Source: Sphingobium arseniciresistens (GTDB taxonomy: Bacteria; Pseudomonadota; Alphaproteobacteria; Sphingomonadales; Sphingomonadaceae). From it: 64,000 bases of DNA. Both the position numbers and the translations under genes were made by a program. Shown in pieces: positions 8,150 to 16,185 of this stretch (position 1 is the first letter of the stretch; the number at the start of each line of letters is the position of its first letter). The stretch lies in the NCBI GenBank assembly GCA_029167225.1, contig JARFNK010000004.1, positions 186,001 to 250,000 of the forward strand. Direction: 5' to 3'. The notes below the pieces were generated by a model. The model had not been told where the DNA came from. It saw nothing but the letters and a program-made list of their open reading frames with translations, and made no database searches.

Positions 8150-10801
8150 ATGGCCCGTTTCGCACGATCTGAAGTCACGGCCGTGCTTGGCCCCACGAAC
8201 ACCGGCAAGACCCATCTGGCGGTCGAGCGGATGTGCGGTCATTCCAGCGGTCTCATGGGGTTTCCACTGCGTCTGCTGGCGCGCGAGGTTTATGATCGGG
8301 TCGTCGCGCTGAAGGGCGCGGGGCAGGTCGCGCTGCTGACCGGCGAGGAGAAGATCTCGCCCCCCGGCGCCCGCTATGTGCTCAGCACCGCCGAAGCGAT
8401 GCCGGTGAACAGCGATCATGCCTTTGTCGCACTGGATGAGGCGCAACTGGGCGCGGACATGGAGCGGGGGCATGTTTTTACAGACAGGCTGCTCCATGCA
8501 CGAGGCCGCGAGGAGACGATGATTCTCGGCTCCGCGACCCTGACGCCACTCGTCCGCAAGCTGGTGCCCGATGCGGAGATCGTCGCGCGGCCGCGCTTTT
8601 CGACGCTGAGCTATGCCGGGGCAAAGAAGCTGTCCCGCCTGCCGCGACGCTCTGCCATCGTCGCCTTCTCCGCCGAAGAAGTCTATGCGGTCGCCGAGAT
8701 GCTGCGGCGGATGCGCGGCGGCGCGGCGGTGGTCATGGGCGCGCTGTCGCCCAGTACCCGCAATGCGCAGGTCGCGATGTTCATGAATGGCGATGTCGAT
8801 TATCTCGTCGCCACCGACGCGATCGGCATGGGGCTCAATCTCGACGTCCATCATGTCGCTTTTGCCGGGCTCACCAAGTTCGACGGGCGGCGCACCCGCC
8901 GCCTGACCGTCAGCGAGATGGCGCAGATCGCCGGGCGGGCGGGGCGACACCAGCGCGACGGCACGTTCGGCTCGCTCGGCGGGGAAGGCGGGCATGCGTC
9001 GTTCACCCCGGAGGAAGTGCTGGCAATCGAGGAGCATCGGTTTCCACCGCTCGACCATCTCTACTGGCGCGATGGCGACCCGCGCTGCGATAGTCTCGAC
9101 CTGCTGATTGCGGACCTGGAGGAGCGGCCGGATCGACCGGAATTGCGGCCCGCGCCACAGGCGATCGACCTCACCGTGCTCAAGATCATGGCTGGGGAAC
9201 CACTGGTGCGCGAGCGCGTGACGGGGCGGGCGCAGGTGCGCCGGCTGTGGGATGCCTGCGGACTGCCCGATTTCCAGAAGCTGGGAACCGACCATCATGT
9301 TCGCATGGTGCAGCGGCTATGGCGCTTCCTGTCGGAAGGAAACGGGCATATACCGGCGGACTGGTTTGCTCAGCATGTTGCGCGGCTCGACAGTGTGCAG
9401 GGTGATATTGATACGCTGTCGGGCCGGATCGCGGCGGCGCGAACATGGTCCTATGTTGCGAACCGACCGAACTGGCTCGCCCAGCCGGCCGAGATGATCG
9501 AGCGGACGCGCGCGCTGGAAACCCGTTTGTCGGACGCACTGCACGGCGCGTTGACGCAGCGTTTCGTCGATAGGCGAACGTCGGTGCTGCTCCGCGACAT
9601 GGGGCTCAATGCCTCGCAATTGCCGATGGAAATAGAGGCGGATGGCGCGGTGACTATTGACGGAGAGACGATCGGGCGTCTTGACGGATTTCGATTCTCG
9701 GTTGATCCCGATGCACGCGGTGGAGACCGGAAAATGCTGCTGGCTGCAGCGGAAAGACGATTGGGGAAGATTTTGACCGGTAAGGCGGAAGAATTATTGG
9801 CTGCGGCGGACACGGCGTTCGCGCTTGGTGCGGAGGCCGGTGAAGCCCCTACGCTGCTGTGGGACGGCGCTGTGATTGCGACCCTGGCTGGTGGACAGGC
9901 GCTGCTGTCACCCGAAATCCGGCTGGACAAGGCGCTTATGGCGCTTGGCCAGGATGTGCAGAAGCGGGTGACGGAACGGCTGGCAGCCTGGCTGGAGGCG
10001 CAGAAGGAGCGCCATCTGCTGCCGCTCACGAAAATGATGGCGAGCGCCAGCGATCCCGAAGTGCCGGCGGTCGTGCGGGCCGTGTTCGCCCAACTCGCGG
10101 ATGCGGGCGGCATCATTGCGCGCGTCGATATCGATGATTCGCTTGGGCATCTGGACAAGGACCAGAGGCACCTGCTGCGGCGTGCCGGGATCGTGATCGG
10201 CGTGCTCGATCTTTTCCACCATGGCCTTCTCAAGCCTGGCGCCGCCCGCTGGCGCCTCGCGCTGATGGCGGCGAGGCGCGGCATGCCGATGCTGCCGATC
10301 CCGCCCGCCGGCCTTACGCTGCTGAGCCTTGAGGATTGCCAGGCTCAGACCGGCGCGCGCCTTGCAGGCTTTCGTTCCTTCGGAGACAAGCAGCTGCGCA
10401 TCGACATGGCGGAGCGCATGGCCCGCGCCGCGCACGAAGCCATTGCCAAGGGTGAGGCGTTCACCGCGCTCAGCCCGCAGATCGTATCGCTGGGCCTTGA
10501 TGAGGCCGCGTTCCTGCAATTGATGCGCGCGGCCGGGTTCCGCCCGGTCGAGGCACCACCCGAAGGCGGCGCCAACTGGGTGTTCCGCGGCCGACAGAAG
10601 GCACGCAAGCCTGAAGCGCATGCCGGACGGCGGGAGGGCAAGGGCGAGGGCAAGCCCTCTGCGCCGCGCGGCCGACAGAAGCCTTCGGGCAATGCCCCGG
10701 CCCATGCGAACGGCCCGAACAGGGATGGCAAGAACAAGACTGGCCCGGCGACGAGTAATGCCTTTGCCGGCCTGGCTGCATTGCTGGGTGGCAATGGCTG
10801 A
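8150..10801 (+). CDS. SUV3-like superfamily 2 RNA/DNA helicase
   Basis: An 883-residue helicase. The motor has Walker A GPTNTGKTH at residues 14-22, DEAQ as motif II in VALDEAQLGADMERGH, a GSATL motif III, and motif VI QIAGRAGRHQRDG. This layout resembles mitochondrial SUV3 and its alphaproteobacterial relatives, which act in RNA turnover. The long C-terminal part ends in a basic Lys/Arg/Gly-rich tail that may bind RNA. The ATG at 8150 gives MARFARSEVTAVLGP, right before the motor; an ATG at 8090 lies inside the leader hairpin. The stop overlaps the next gene by 8 bp, so the two are likely co-translated. Confidence 0.88.
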   Translation: MARFARSEVTAVLGPTNTGKTHLAVERMCGHSSGLMGFPLRLLAREVYDRVVALKGAGQVALLTGEEKISPPGARYVLSTAEAMPVNSDHAFVALDEAQLGADMERGHVFTDRLLHARGREETMILGSATLTPLVRKLVPDAEIVARPRFSTLSYAGAKKLSRLPRRSAIVAFSAEEVYAVAEMLRRMRGGAAVVMGALSPSTRNAQVAMFMNGDVDYLVATDAIGMGLNLDVHHVAFAGLTKFDGRRTRRLTVSEMAQIAGRAGRHQRDGTFGSLGGEGGHASFTPEEVLAIEEHRFPPLDHLYWRDGDPRCDSLDLLIADLEERPDRPELRPAPQAIDLTVLKIMAGEPLVRERVTGRAQVRRLWDACGLPDFQKLGTDHHVRMVQRLWRFLSEGNGHIPADWFAQHVARLDSVQGDIDTLSGRIAAARTWSYVANRPNWLAQPAEMIERTRALETRLSDALHGALTQRFVDRRTSVLLRDMGLNASQLPMEIEADGAVTIDGETIGRLDGFRFSVDPDARGGDRKMLLAAAERRLGKILTGKAEELLAAADTAFALGAEAGEAPTLLWDGAVIATLAGGQALLSPEIRLDKALMALGQDVQKRVTERLAAWLEAQKERHLLPLTKMMASASDPEVPAVVRAVFAQLADAGGIIARVDIDDSLGHLDKDQRHLLRRAGIVIGVLDLFHHGLLKPGAARWRLALMAARRGMPMLPIPPAGLTLLSLEDCQAQTGARLAGFRSFGDKQLRIDMAERMARAAHEAIAKGEAFTALSPQIVSLGLDEAAFLQLMRAAGFRPVEAPPEGGANWVFRGRQKARKPEAHAGRREGKGEGKPSAPRGRQKPSGNAPAHANGPNRDGKNKTGPATSNAFAGLAALLGGNG

Positions 10802-11099
10802 CAGCGGCCGCTCGGTGCCCTCCGGTGCCGGCGGTCCGGCGCTGCGGATCGACAAATATCTCTGGTTCGTGCGCCTTGCCGGGAGCCGGACGCTCGCGCA
10901 GAAAATGGCGGAGGAAGGGCATATCCGCGTCAACGGCCGGCGCATTGAACGGGCGCATGCGCCCGTGCGCCCGGGCGACCTCATCACCTTCGCGCATCAT
11001 GGCCATGTCAGGGTGGTACGGGTGAGCGAATTGCCCGTTCGTCGCGGCCCCGCGCCGGAGGCCCGCGCCTGCTACGAGGAAATCATGGTGGGGGGCTGA
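10794..11099 (+). CDS. S4-domain RNA-binding protein, HslR-like
   Basis: A 101-residue protein made almost only of an S4 RNA-binding domain: LRIDKYLWFVRLAGSR at residues 17-32, then GHIRVNGRRIERAHAPVRPGD. HslR-type proteins bind the ribosome or stalled 50S subunits and are often heat-induced. The start overlaps the end of the helicase gene by 8 bp, which ties the two together in one operon; this pairing is common in alphaproteobacteria and suggests a joint role in RNA handling. A basic, short C-terminal tail follows the domain. Confidence 0.9.
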   Translation: MADSGRSVPSGAGGPALRIDKYLWFVRLAGSRTLAQKMAEEGHIRVNGRRIERAHAPVRPGDLITFAHHGHVRVVRVSELPVRRGPAPEARACYEEIMVGG

Positions 11100-11186
11100 A
11101 GAAATGCTTGGCGGCGGCATATTGACCTGCGGGCACCACCGGAATAGCAGGGCGGCCAATTCCCTTCGAAACTTGAGTGCTGCACA

Positions 11187-11525
11187 ATGACCTATGTCGT
11201 GACCGACGCCTGCATCCGTTGCAAATATATGGACTGCGTCGAGGTGTGCCCCGTGGATTGCTTCTACGAAGGCGAGAACATGCTCGTCATCAACCCGAGC
11301 GAGTGTATCGATTGCGGCGTGTGCGAACCGGAATGCCCGGCGGAAGCCATCTTGCCCGACACCGAGAATGGGCTGGAGAAGTGGCTGGAACTCAACGCCA
11401 AATATTCGGCCGAATGGCCCAACATCACCGTGAAGGGTGAAGCGCCCGCCGACGCCGATGAATATAAGGACGTTGAAGGCAAGCTGGAGAAGTTCTTCTC
11501 TGCCGAGCCCGGTTCGGGCGACTGA
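11187..11525 (+). CDS. fdxA: Seven-iron ferredoxin FdxA
   Basis: A 112-residue ferredoxin with one 3Fe-4S and one 4Fe-4S site. Cysteines appear in [17 protein letters not shown] (residues 9-25) and [12 protein letters not shown] (40-51), the spacing of the FdxA family found in most alphaproteobacteria. It carries electrons in the cytosol; the partner is not identified. It sits between the S4-domain gene and carD, the usual order in sphingomonads. The C-terminal half is acidic and without cysteines, as in relatives. An AT-richer gap of 260 bp separates it from carD. Confidence 0.95.
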   Translation: MTYVVTDACIRCKYMDCVEVCPVDCFYEGENMLVINPSECIDCGVCEPECPAEAILPDTENGLEKWLELNAKYSAEWPNITVKGEAPADADEYKDVEGKLEKFFSAEPGSGD

Positions 11526-11785
11526 TCCTCTATACAAGTGTCTCAGCGTACGCTTGAGGGTTACGTATTGCGCGATTGTTTCCAGTTTTCCGCGCGGTGA
11601 AGCTGCGCGGGCTGGCAATTTTATTACGAATCTGCTACATGGGCGTCAGCAGGCGATCCATCCCCCGTGGTCGCGTGGAGAAAAAACGTCCCATGACTTG
11701 ACGATGGTGTCGCGGGTTCAACGGCATGATGCCCCTGTTCATGCCCCGCTGCGCCACGCTGTTTCCCAGAATAGAAAGGTTCGCA

Positions 11786-12316
11786 ATGGCTGCCAAGGCC
11801 CTGTCCTTTGACGTCGGTGACTATGTTGTTTATCCCAAGCACGGCGTTGGCCGGGTAATCGAGCTGCAAAAAGAGCAGATCGCCGGCATGGAGCTGGAAC
11901 TCTATGTGCTGCGTTTCGAAAAGGAGCGCATGACCCTCCGCGTTCCGACCAATAAAGCCGAAGGCGTCGGCATGCGCAAGCTGTCGTCGAACAAGACGCT
12001 GGAAGAGGCCATGGAAACGCTGAAGGGCAAACCCAAGGTCAAGCGCACCATGTGGTCGCGTCGCGCGCAGGAATATGAAGCGAAGATCAACTCGGGCGAC
12101 CTGGTGTCGATCGCCGAAGTGACGCGCGACCTCTTCCGTGCCGACGATCAGCCCGAGCAGAGCTATTCCGAGCGCCAGATCTTCGAGGCCGCTTCCAGCC
12201 GCCTCGCTCGCGAACTGGCCGCGATGGAAGAGACCGACGAGCCCGGCGCGCTCAAGAAGATCCTTGCGATCCTCAATGAGGCCGCACCGAAGTATAACAA
12301 GGAAAAGATGGACTGA
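11786..12316 (+). CDS. carD: CarD-family RNA polymerase-binding regulator
   Basis: A 176-residue CarD/CdnL-type protein. The N-terminal Tudor-like RNA polymerase interaction domain begins FDVGDYVVYPKHGVGRV (residues 8-24), and the helical C-terminal domain that touches promoter DNA includes MWSRRAQEYEAKINSGD. Such proteins stabilise open complexes at rRNA and growth-related promoters. The ATG at 11786 follows AAAGG and matches the family start (MAAKALSFDVGD); a longer frame to 11726 lacks family similarity. A clear intrinsic terminator follows 28 bp after the stop. Confidence 0.94.
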   Translation: MAAKALSFDVGDYVVYPKHGVGRVIELQKEQIAGMELELYVLRFEKERMTLRVPTNKAEGVGMRKLSSNKTLEEAMETLKGKPKVKRTMWSRRAQEYEAKINSGDLVSIAEVTRDLFRADDQPEQSYSERQIFEAASSRLARELAAMEETDEPGALKKILAILNEAAPKYNKEKMD

Positions 12317-12343
12317 GCCGACCACGGCAGGATCATCTGACGG

Positions 12344-12371
12344 AAAAGGGCGCCTGCGGGCGCCCTTTTTT
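12344..12371 (+). terminator. Rho-independent terminator of carD
   Basis: Stem GGGCGCC (12348-12354) with GGCGCCC (12359-12365) and a TGCG loop, preceded by AAAA and followed by a six-T run. This is a textbook intrinsic terminator. It would also separate carD from the convergent cupin gene. Confidence 0.93.
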
Positions 12372-12409
12372 GTGCGGTGTCGGGGGCGTGGTTAGTAGGT
12401 GGACAGACG

Positions 12410-13078
12410 CTATTGCGTCTTTTCCGCAGCGAACTGCCGCTCGCACAACCCCGAAGGGTGCCAATCGTGGATCAGGGTAGTGGCTGGTTGAGAGGCGTCA
12501 TGCAGGATGAGCGCAAAGCCTTGTCGATTAACCTTGCCTATAGCCATGAGCAGCATTGGAGGACCACCTCGAATGAGCAGACTATTACTGGGTCCACGCG
12601 CCAATTGCAGGCCATCTGGAGTCTCGAGACAGGTGTCGCCGCTCACGGCGAAGAATGCCTCCGGACCCGAATGAACATGAAGCGGTGCGGCCATCCCGGG
12701 GGCGAATACTGACCTCAGATATTCGGCGGTGTAAGCCCGGGCTGGCTGTACCGGCAGTGGGCCGATGTTCGCGATATGCTTGCCACCGCTGGATCTCCAC
12801 TTTTTTGGTGCAAGCGTGAAGAGCCACGTCGATCCGAATGCCTCCACAATTGTGCTGGTTTTTGCGCTGAAGCGTTCGGCATCGGCTTTTGATGCAAAAC
12901 TGTCGATATGCCAAAAAACGCTATCGGCGAGCGGCGATGGAAGCTCCTTTTTTCCAAGGAGACAAGCAGGTCCGACTTCCTCAGTCGGGCTGCACTGGCG
13001 CGTCGTCGCTTGCGCGCCAGCCATCGAAGGCATCGCCACAGCCACTAAGGAAGCCAGGCAGATAAGTTTCCTCCGCAT
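12410..13078 (-). CDS. Exported cupin-domain protein of unknown function
   Basis: A 222-residue protein with a typical Sec signal peptide (MRRKLICLASLVAVAMPSMA, cleavage likely after AGAQA). The mature part contains a cupin-like stretch, PGMAAPLHVHSGPEAFFAVSGD, with metal-type histidines at HVH and a Glu downstream, and a second conserved half ending LLMAIGKVNRQGFALILHDA. The ATG at 13078 is supported by GGGAG eight bases upstream; the frame extends further but without a signal sequence. Substrate and role are unknown. It converges on carD. It is more AT-rich than its neighbours. Confidence 0.75.
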   Translation of the reverse strand: MRRKLICLASLVAVAMPSMAGAQATTRQCSPTEEVGPACLLGKKELPSPLADSVFWHIDSFASKADAERFSAKTSTIVEAFGSTWLFTLAPKKWRSSGGKHIANIGPLPVQPARAYTAEYLRSVFAPGMAAPLHVHSGPEAFFAVSGDTCLETPDGLQLARGPSNSLLIRGGPPMLLMAIGKVNRQGFALILHDASQPATTLIHDWHPSGLCERQFAAEKTQ

Positions 13079-13219
13079 CACGCACTCCCCATCTCTAATC
13101 AAAGGATATGCCCGCTTGTAACTCATGCAGCAAGCGGCACCGTCCGATAGGAAATCGTCGTGTTCAGCTATTACAGGGCAAAGGCCGAGGAACTACCGTG
13201 ATACACCGGCACGCCACGC

Positions 13220-13675
13220 TCACGCGTAACGCGCAGCGGTCTCCTGAATCAGCGCGATCATGTTCGGAATGCCTTGGGTTCGATTGGAGCTGAGCTGATT
13301 TTTGAGGTCGAAAGGTGCCAGCGCCCCTGCAATGTCGGTCGTCGTGATCTCTGCGGGTGCCTTGTCCTGCACCGTCAGCAGCACCAGCGCGATGATGCCC
13401 TTGGTGATGGCGGCATTGCTGTCGGCCAGGAAATGCAGCCGGCCGTCGGGCAGGGTGGTGGGATAGACCCATACGGCGGCGGAGCAGCCGCGCACCAGCG
13501 TCGCGTCGGTCTTGAGCGGATCCGGCATCGGTTCCAGCGCCCGGCCGAGGTCTATGAGGAGGCGGTAGCGGTCGTCGGCATCCAGAAATTCATATTCCTC
13601 GCTGATGTCGGCGAGACTGGTTCCGGCGGGGCTGGTTCCATCGGCGGGTGCGGGCTGATCGGTCATGCCCGCCAT
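13220..13675 (-). CDS. sufE: Cysteine desulfuration protein SufE
   Basis: A 151-residue SufE-fold protein that takes persulfide sulfur from a SufS-type cysteine desulfurase for Fe-S cluster assembly. The acceptor cysteine is in LVRGCSAAVWV near residue 64, and the family C-terminal segment NQLSSNRTQGIPNMIALI is complete. ATGs at 13675 and 13666 are both possible starts; the first 20 residues are a variable Ala/Pro/Thr-rich stretch. It is 60 bp downstream of the last psp-array gene on the same strand, so read-through from the psp operon is possible. Two cysteine desulfurase genes lie at 51-53 kb. Confidence 0.92.
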   Translation of the reverse strand: MAGMTDQPAPADGTSPAGTSLADISEEYEFLDADDRYRLLIDLGRALEPMPDPLKTDATLVRGCSAAVWVYPTTLPDGRLHFLADSNAAITKGIIALVLLTVQDKAPAEITTTDIAGALAPFDLKNQLSSNRTQGIPNMIALIQETAARYA

Positions 13676-13735
13676 ATAGGGCCTGATGCGCGGCGGGGAA
13701 GGCGCTTATTGCATCCTTGCCCGCCGCGCACGCGA

Positions 13736-13978
13736 TCAGATGTCGACGCCAGCGGCGATCGCCTCCAGCTTGCGGATGCGCTCCTTGAGGTCGGCCACCT
13801 CGATCCGGGTGGCCGCCGATGGCGTGCCGCCCTGATCGCCATGATCGGCATAGCGGAGCATTTCCGCGCGCTTCAGGTCCAGCCAGCCGTTCCAGCCACG
13901 CAACGTTGCGAAGGCGAGGATGGCGATGCCGGCGAGCGCCGTGGTTGCCATGGTGATGTAGAGTGTCGGGTCCTGCAT
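13736..13978 (-). CDS. PspB-like small membrane/coiled-coil protein, array member 6
   Basis: An 80-residue protein with an N-terminal hydrophobic helix (residues 7-25), the sequence GWNGWLDLKRAEM, and a C-terminal coiled coil ending LKERIRKLEAIAAGVD. The end resembles the PspB module (RIxxLExI) but is the most diverged of the array and lacks the acidic tail helix. It has a purine-rich ribosome binding site and is the last of six tandem small genes downstream of pspC. Function is not known; by position it belongs to the envelope-stress operon. Confidence 0.72.
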   Translation of the reverse strand: MQDPTLYITMATTALAGIAILAFATLRGWNGWLDLKRAEMLRYADHGDQGGTPSAATRIEVADLKERIRKLEAIAAGVDI

Positions 13979-14016
13979 ATGCCTGTCCCTTCCTTTCCCA
14001 ATATCGGGAGCACCTG

Positions 14017-14268
14017 TCAGTCGGTGCCCTTGAGCTTTTCGAATTCGCGCTCGAGCGCAGTTGAACTGTCGGTCGCGAGGCGCTCCAGCACCGCCACGCG
14101 GTCCTTGAGGGCCTTTACTTCCTCGCGCAGGCGGACCGCTTCCGGGTCAGGGCCGCGCGCGATGAAATCCTCACCCTTATGGCGGCGCACGACGCCATAT
14201 TTGGCCCGGACGACGCTGGCGATCGCTGTGATGGCAACGATCGCAACGACCATTTCAAACGGATTCAT
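14017..14268 (-). CDS. PspB-like small membrane/coiled-coil protein, array member 5
   Basis: An 83-residue protein with one N-terminal membrane helix (about residues 4-20), a basic loop, and a coiled coil that ends in VAVLERLATDSSTALEREFEKLKG. This end motif, LERhhTD then an amphipathic acidic/basic helix, is shared by the array and by PspB/PspC. GGGAG lies upstream of the ATG. The gene is 48 bp after array member 4 and 38 bp before member 6, all on one strand. Predicted topology: N-terminal anchor with a cytosolic coiled coil that could bind PspA or sister proteins (inference). Confidence 0.78.
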   Translation of the reverse strand: MNPFEMVVAIVAITAIASVVRAKYGVVRRHKGEDFIARGPDPEAVRLREEVKALKDRVAVLERLATDSSTALEREFEKLKGTD

Positions 14269-14305
14269 CGGCCTTTACTCCCAATATTGTGTTTTGGCGG
14301 GCGGC

Positions 14306-14563
14306 TCAGTTGAGCGGTTTGTCGCGCAGCTTGTCGATTTCCTCGGACAGGTCCATGCCCTTGTCGGTTACGATCCGCTCCAGCACCCGCATCCGCTGTT
14401 CCAGCCGTTCGGTATGAGCGGCATATTGGGCGGTCTTTTCGGCGGTTTCGCGCGACTGCATCTCGAGCTGCCTTTCCTTGAGATTAAGCCAGCTTCGAAA
14501 CCCCTTCACGCCGATGGCGGCCAAGGGGATGAGCACCCAGATCCAGCTTGCGGCATGTCCCAT
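14306..14563 (-). CDS. PspB-like small membrane/coiled-coil protein, array member 4
   Basis: An 85-residue protein. A hydrophobic segment at residues 6-20 (WIWVLIPLAAIGVKG) is followed by FRSWLNLKERQLEMQSRE and a coiled coil ending MRVLERIVTDKGMDLSEEIDKLR. The end motif is almost the same as in members 2, 3 and 5 and in the tail of PspC. AAAGGA precedes the start. Its FRSWLNLK segment resembles GWLDLK in member 6, suggesting these two are closer relatives. No enzymatic motif is present; a scaffold or sensor role in the psp response is inferred from position and fold. Confidence 0.8.
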   Translation of the reverse strand: MGHAASWIWVLIPLAAIGVKGFRSWLNLKERQLEMQSRETAEKTAQYAAHTERLEQRMRVLERIVTDKGMDLSEEIDKLRDKPLN

Positions 14564-14593
14564 GATGAATGTGGTCCTTTGATCCTGTCGGCG

Positions 14594-14923
14594 TCAGTTG
14601 GCCGGGCCGCGCAGCCGCTCGATCTCTCGGGTCAACTGATGGCTCTCGTCCGTCACGATCCGCTCGACATTGGCGAGTCGATCCTTGAGCGAACCGATCT
14701 CGGCCCGCAGTTGCGCATTTTCCTGGCTGATCAGGCGAACCCGCTCGATCATATCCTCGTCCTGGCGAGGATAGACCGCCTGTCCCCAGGCGCCATCGAG
14801 TGGATAGCCATGCTTGACGCGGAGCCAAGTGGTGAACACCCATCCGCCAACGCCCATGCCAACTACGATGCTGACGAGGGGCCCGATCTGCGAGATCAGC
14901 GCGATTGCGGATTGTGTGAACAT
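14594..14923 (-). CDS. PspB-like small membrane/coiled-coil protein, array member 3
   Basis: A 109-residue protein with a membrane helix (about residues 13-29), the segment GWVFTTWLRVKHGYP just after it, and a coiled coil ending LANVERIVTDESHQLTREIERLR. The GWxFTTWxRxxHGYP segment is shared with the next upstream gene (14946-15233), which marks the two as a recent duplication. AGGGAG precedes the ATG. It lies 22 bp downstream of that sister gene. It contains no known catalytic residues. Confidence 0.82.
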   Translation of the reverse strand: MFTQSAIALISQIGPLVSIVVGMGVGGWVFTTWLRVKHGYPLDGAWGQAVYPRQDEDMIERVRLISQENAQLRAEIGSLKDRLANVERIVTDESHQLTREIERLRGPAN

Positions 14924-14945
14924 CTGTCGTCTCCCTTGCGTCGGT

Positions 14946-15233
14946 TCAGCGCAGCGCGTCGATGGCCCGGGCGGTGCTGGTGGCGGGATCGGTGGCGATC
15001 CGCTCCAGCACGGCGATCCGTTCCTCCAGCCTGCTGATCCGACCCGTCAGCTTCTCGTTTTCGTTCGTCAGCAGAGCGATTTTTCGATCAGCGTCGGGAT
15101 CGCTTCGACCAACGGTGCCTTTCCATTCATTTTCCACGGGATAGCCGTGGCGCGCACGGACCCAAGTGGTGAACATCCAGCCCGCGGTCGAGATCGCGAT
15201 GATGGCGATGACGAAGCCTGGTCCCTGAAACAT
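14946..15233 (-). CDS. PspB-like small membrane/coiled-coil protein, array member 2
   Basis: A 95-residue protein starting MFQGPGFVIAIIAISTAGW, with a membrane helix at about residues 6-20, the segment GWMFTTWVRARHGYP, and a coiled coil ending IAVLERIATDPATSTARAIDALR. The ATG at 15233 is chosen because GAGGGAG lies eight bases upstream; the frame is open to a GTG at 15266, but this has no ribosome binding site and would touch the stop of the preceding gene. Close sister of the 14594-14923 protein. Confidence 0.82.
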   Translation of the reverse strand: MFQGPGFVIAIIAISTAGWMFTTWVRARHGYPVENEWKGTVGRSDPDADRKIALLTNENEKLTGRISRLEERIAVLERIATDPATSTARAIDALR

Positions 15234-15262
15234 CGTGATTGCTCCCTCGATGATGCCCGCGT

Positions 15263-15496
15263 TCACCGCAGCTGCTCGATCCTGTCGGCAAGCTGGCGGG
15301 GGTGATCGGTGATGATCTGCTCCAGCACGCGCACCCGTTCACGCAGTTCCTGCGTAATCAGCTGTTGGTGCTGATCGCCCTGTTCCTTGGTTCTCGACAG
15401 GGCTTTTCGTACCGTCCGCCGCGCATAGGCCTGGATCAGGAGTGTCGCGGCCACGCCGAACATCGTGCCCATGATGAAATAAGGTGTAGGGTCCAT
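15263..15496 (-). CDS. PspB-like small membrane/coiled-coil protein, array member 1
   Basis: A 77-residue protein with a membrane helix at residues 6-22 (YFIMGTMFGVAATLLIQAY), a basic stretch, and a coiled coil ending VRVLEQIITDHPRQLADRIEQLR. The ITDHP triplet is close to the DAEHP end of enterobacterial PspB, so this member links the array to true PspB. AAAGGGA precedes the start. It directly follows pspC, with a 30-bp gap. Confidence 0.82.
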   Translation of the reverse strand: MDPTPYFIMGTMFGVAATLLIQAYARRTVRKALSRTKEQGDQHQQLITQELRERVRVLEQIITDHPRQLADRIEQLR

Positions 15497-15526
15497 GCTG
15501 CTTGATCCCTTTTTCGCGCAGACGGC

Positions 15527-15907
15527 TTAGCGCAGGCTGTCGATCTCGTCGGCCAGGCGCGTGTTGCGGCTGGTGTAGAAGGTCTCGATGTCGGCGAGGC
15601 GACGGTCGATGTCGCGGAACTTGGAGCGAACATCGCGGGTGGAGCGCGCCGGGTTGGAGCGCACGCCCTGCCAGAATTTCTGGTCGTCATGATCGGCATA
15701 AAGGCCATAGGGCTTGTTGTCGGCCATCCAAGCCGCAATGCCATAGGCGATCAGCGTCCAGGGAAAGGCCCCCATCAGCGTGACCAGCACCGCGCCGACG
15801 CGAACCCAGATCACGTCGATCCCGGTATAGTCGGCGATGCCGGAGCACACGCCCAACCACTTGGCATTCTGCTTGTCGAGGTAGAATTTGGTGCGGCGGG
15901 CGCTCAT
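15527..15907 (-). CDS. pspC: Phage shock protein C (PspC-domain membrane protein)
   Basis: A 126-residue protein with a complete PspC domain: FYLDKQNAKWLGVCSGIADY (residues 8-27), the membrane segment VGAVLVTLMGAFPWTLIAYG and a second short segment. The C-terminal tail, LADIETFYTSRNTRLADEIDSLR, ends like the PspB-like array proteins and like enterobacterial PspC. In known systems PspB and PspC sense inner-membrane stress and pull PspA off PspF. The start is one base downstream of the pspB stop, indicating tight coupling. One gene of the operon behind the sigma-54 promoter at 17.2 kb. Confidence 0.92.
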   Translation of the reverse strand: MSARRTKFYLDKQNAKWLGVCSGIADYTGIDVIWVRVGAVLVTLMGAFPWTLIAYGIAAWMADNKPYGLYADHDDQKFWQGVRSNPARSTRDVRSKFRDIDRRLADIETFYTSRNTRLADEIDSLR

Positions 15908-15908
15908 C

Positions 15909-16181
15909 TCAGTTCCTCCGGTCGAAGTTGTAGTCGTCGTCGCTGGGCGTGGGCCGCGACGGACGGAAATCGGGGTTGTCGGCGGCGACGATGCGCTCGA
16001 CGGTCATCAGCCTTTCCTCAAGGCGGCGGGCGAGCAGGTGGAGTTCGTCCAGCAGCCGCTCATCCTCGTCCGTGATCTTGGGGGACTGCTTCCACTTGGT
16101 GACATAGTGGAAGATCAGCCAGGGCATGCCGATGAAGAGCATGCCGACCACGGCGATGGGGACAAAAACGTCTTCCATCAT
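15909..16181 (-). CDS. pspB: Phage shock protein B
   Basis: A 90-residue PspB homologue: membrane helix at residues 6-26 (VFVPIAVVGMLFIGMPWLIFHY), then a coiled coil with LLDELHLLARRLEERLMTVERIV and the acidic end AADNPDFRP, which matches the DAEHPNW end of enterobacterial PspB. It is longer than E. coli PspB (74 residues) by an acidic, Asp/Arg-rich tail. The gene follows pspA after 4 bp. AGGGAG precedes two adjacent ATG codons (16181 and 16178), either of which could start the protein. Confidence 0.92.
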   Translation of the reverse strand: MMEDVFVPIAVVGMLFIGMPWLIFHYVTKWKQSPKITDEDERLLDELHLLARRLEERLMTVERIVAADNPDFRPSRPTPSDDDYNFDRRN

Positions 16182-16185
16182 GGCG

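Noticed and set aside
13736-15496. Six similar small genes considered as a toxin-antitoxin or phage gene array
   Set aside because: Each has a membrane helix, coiled coil and PspB-like end, and they follow pspABC on one strand; no toxin, antitoxin or phage signature is seen.
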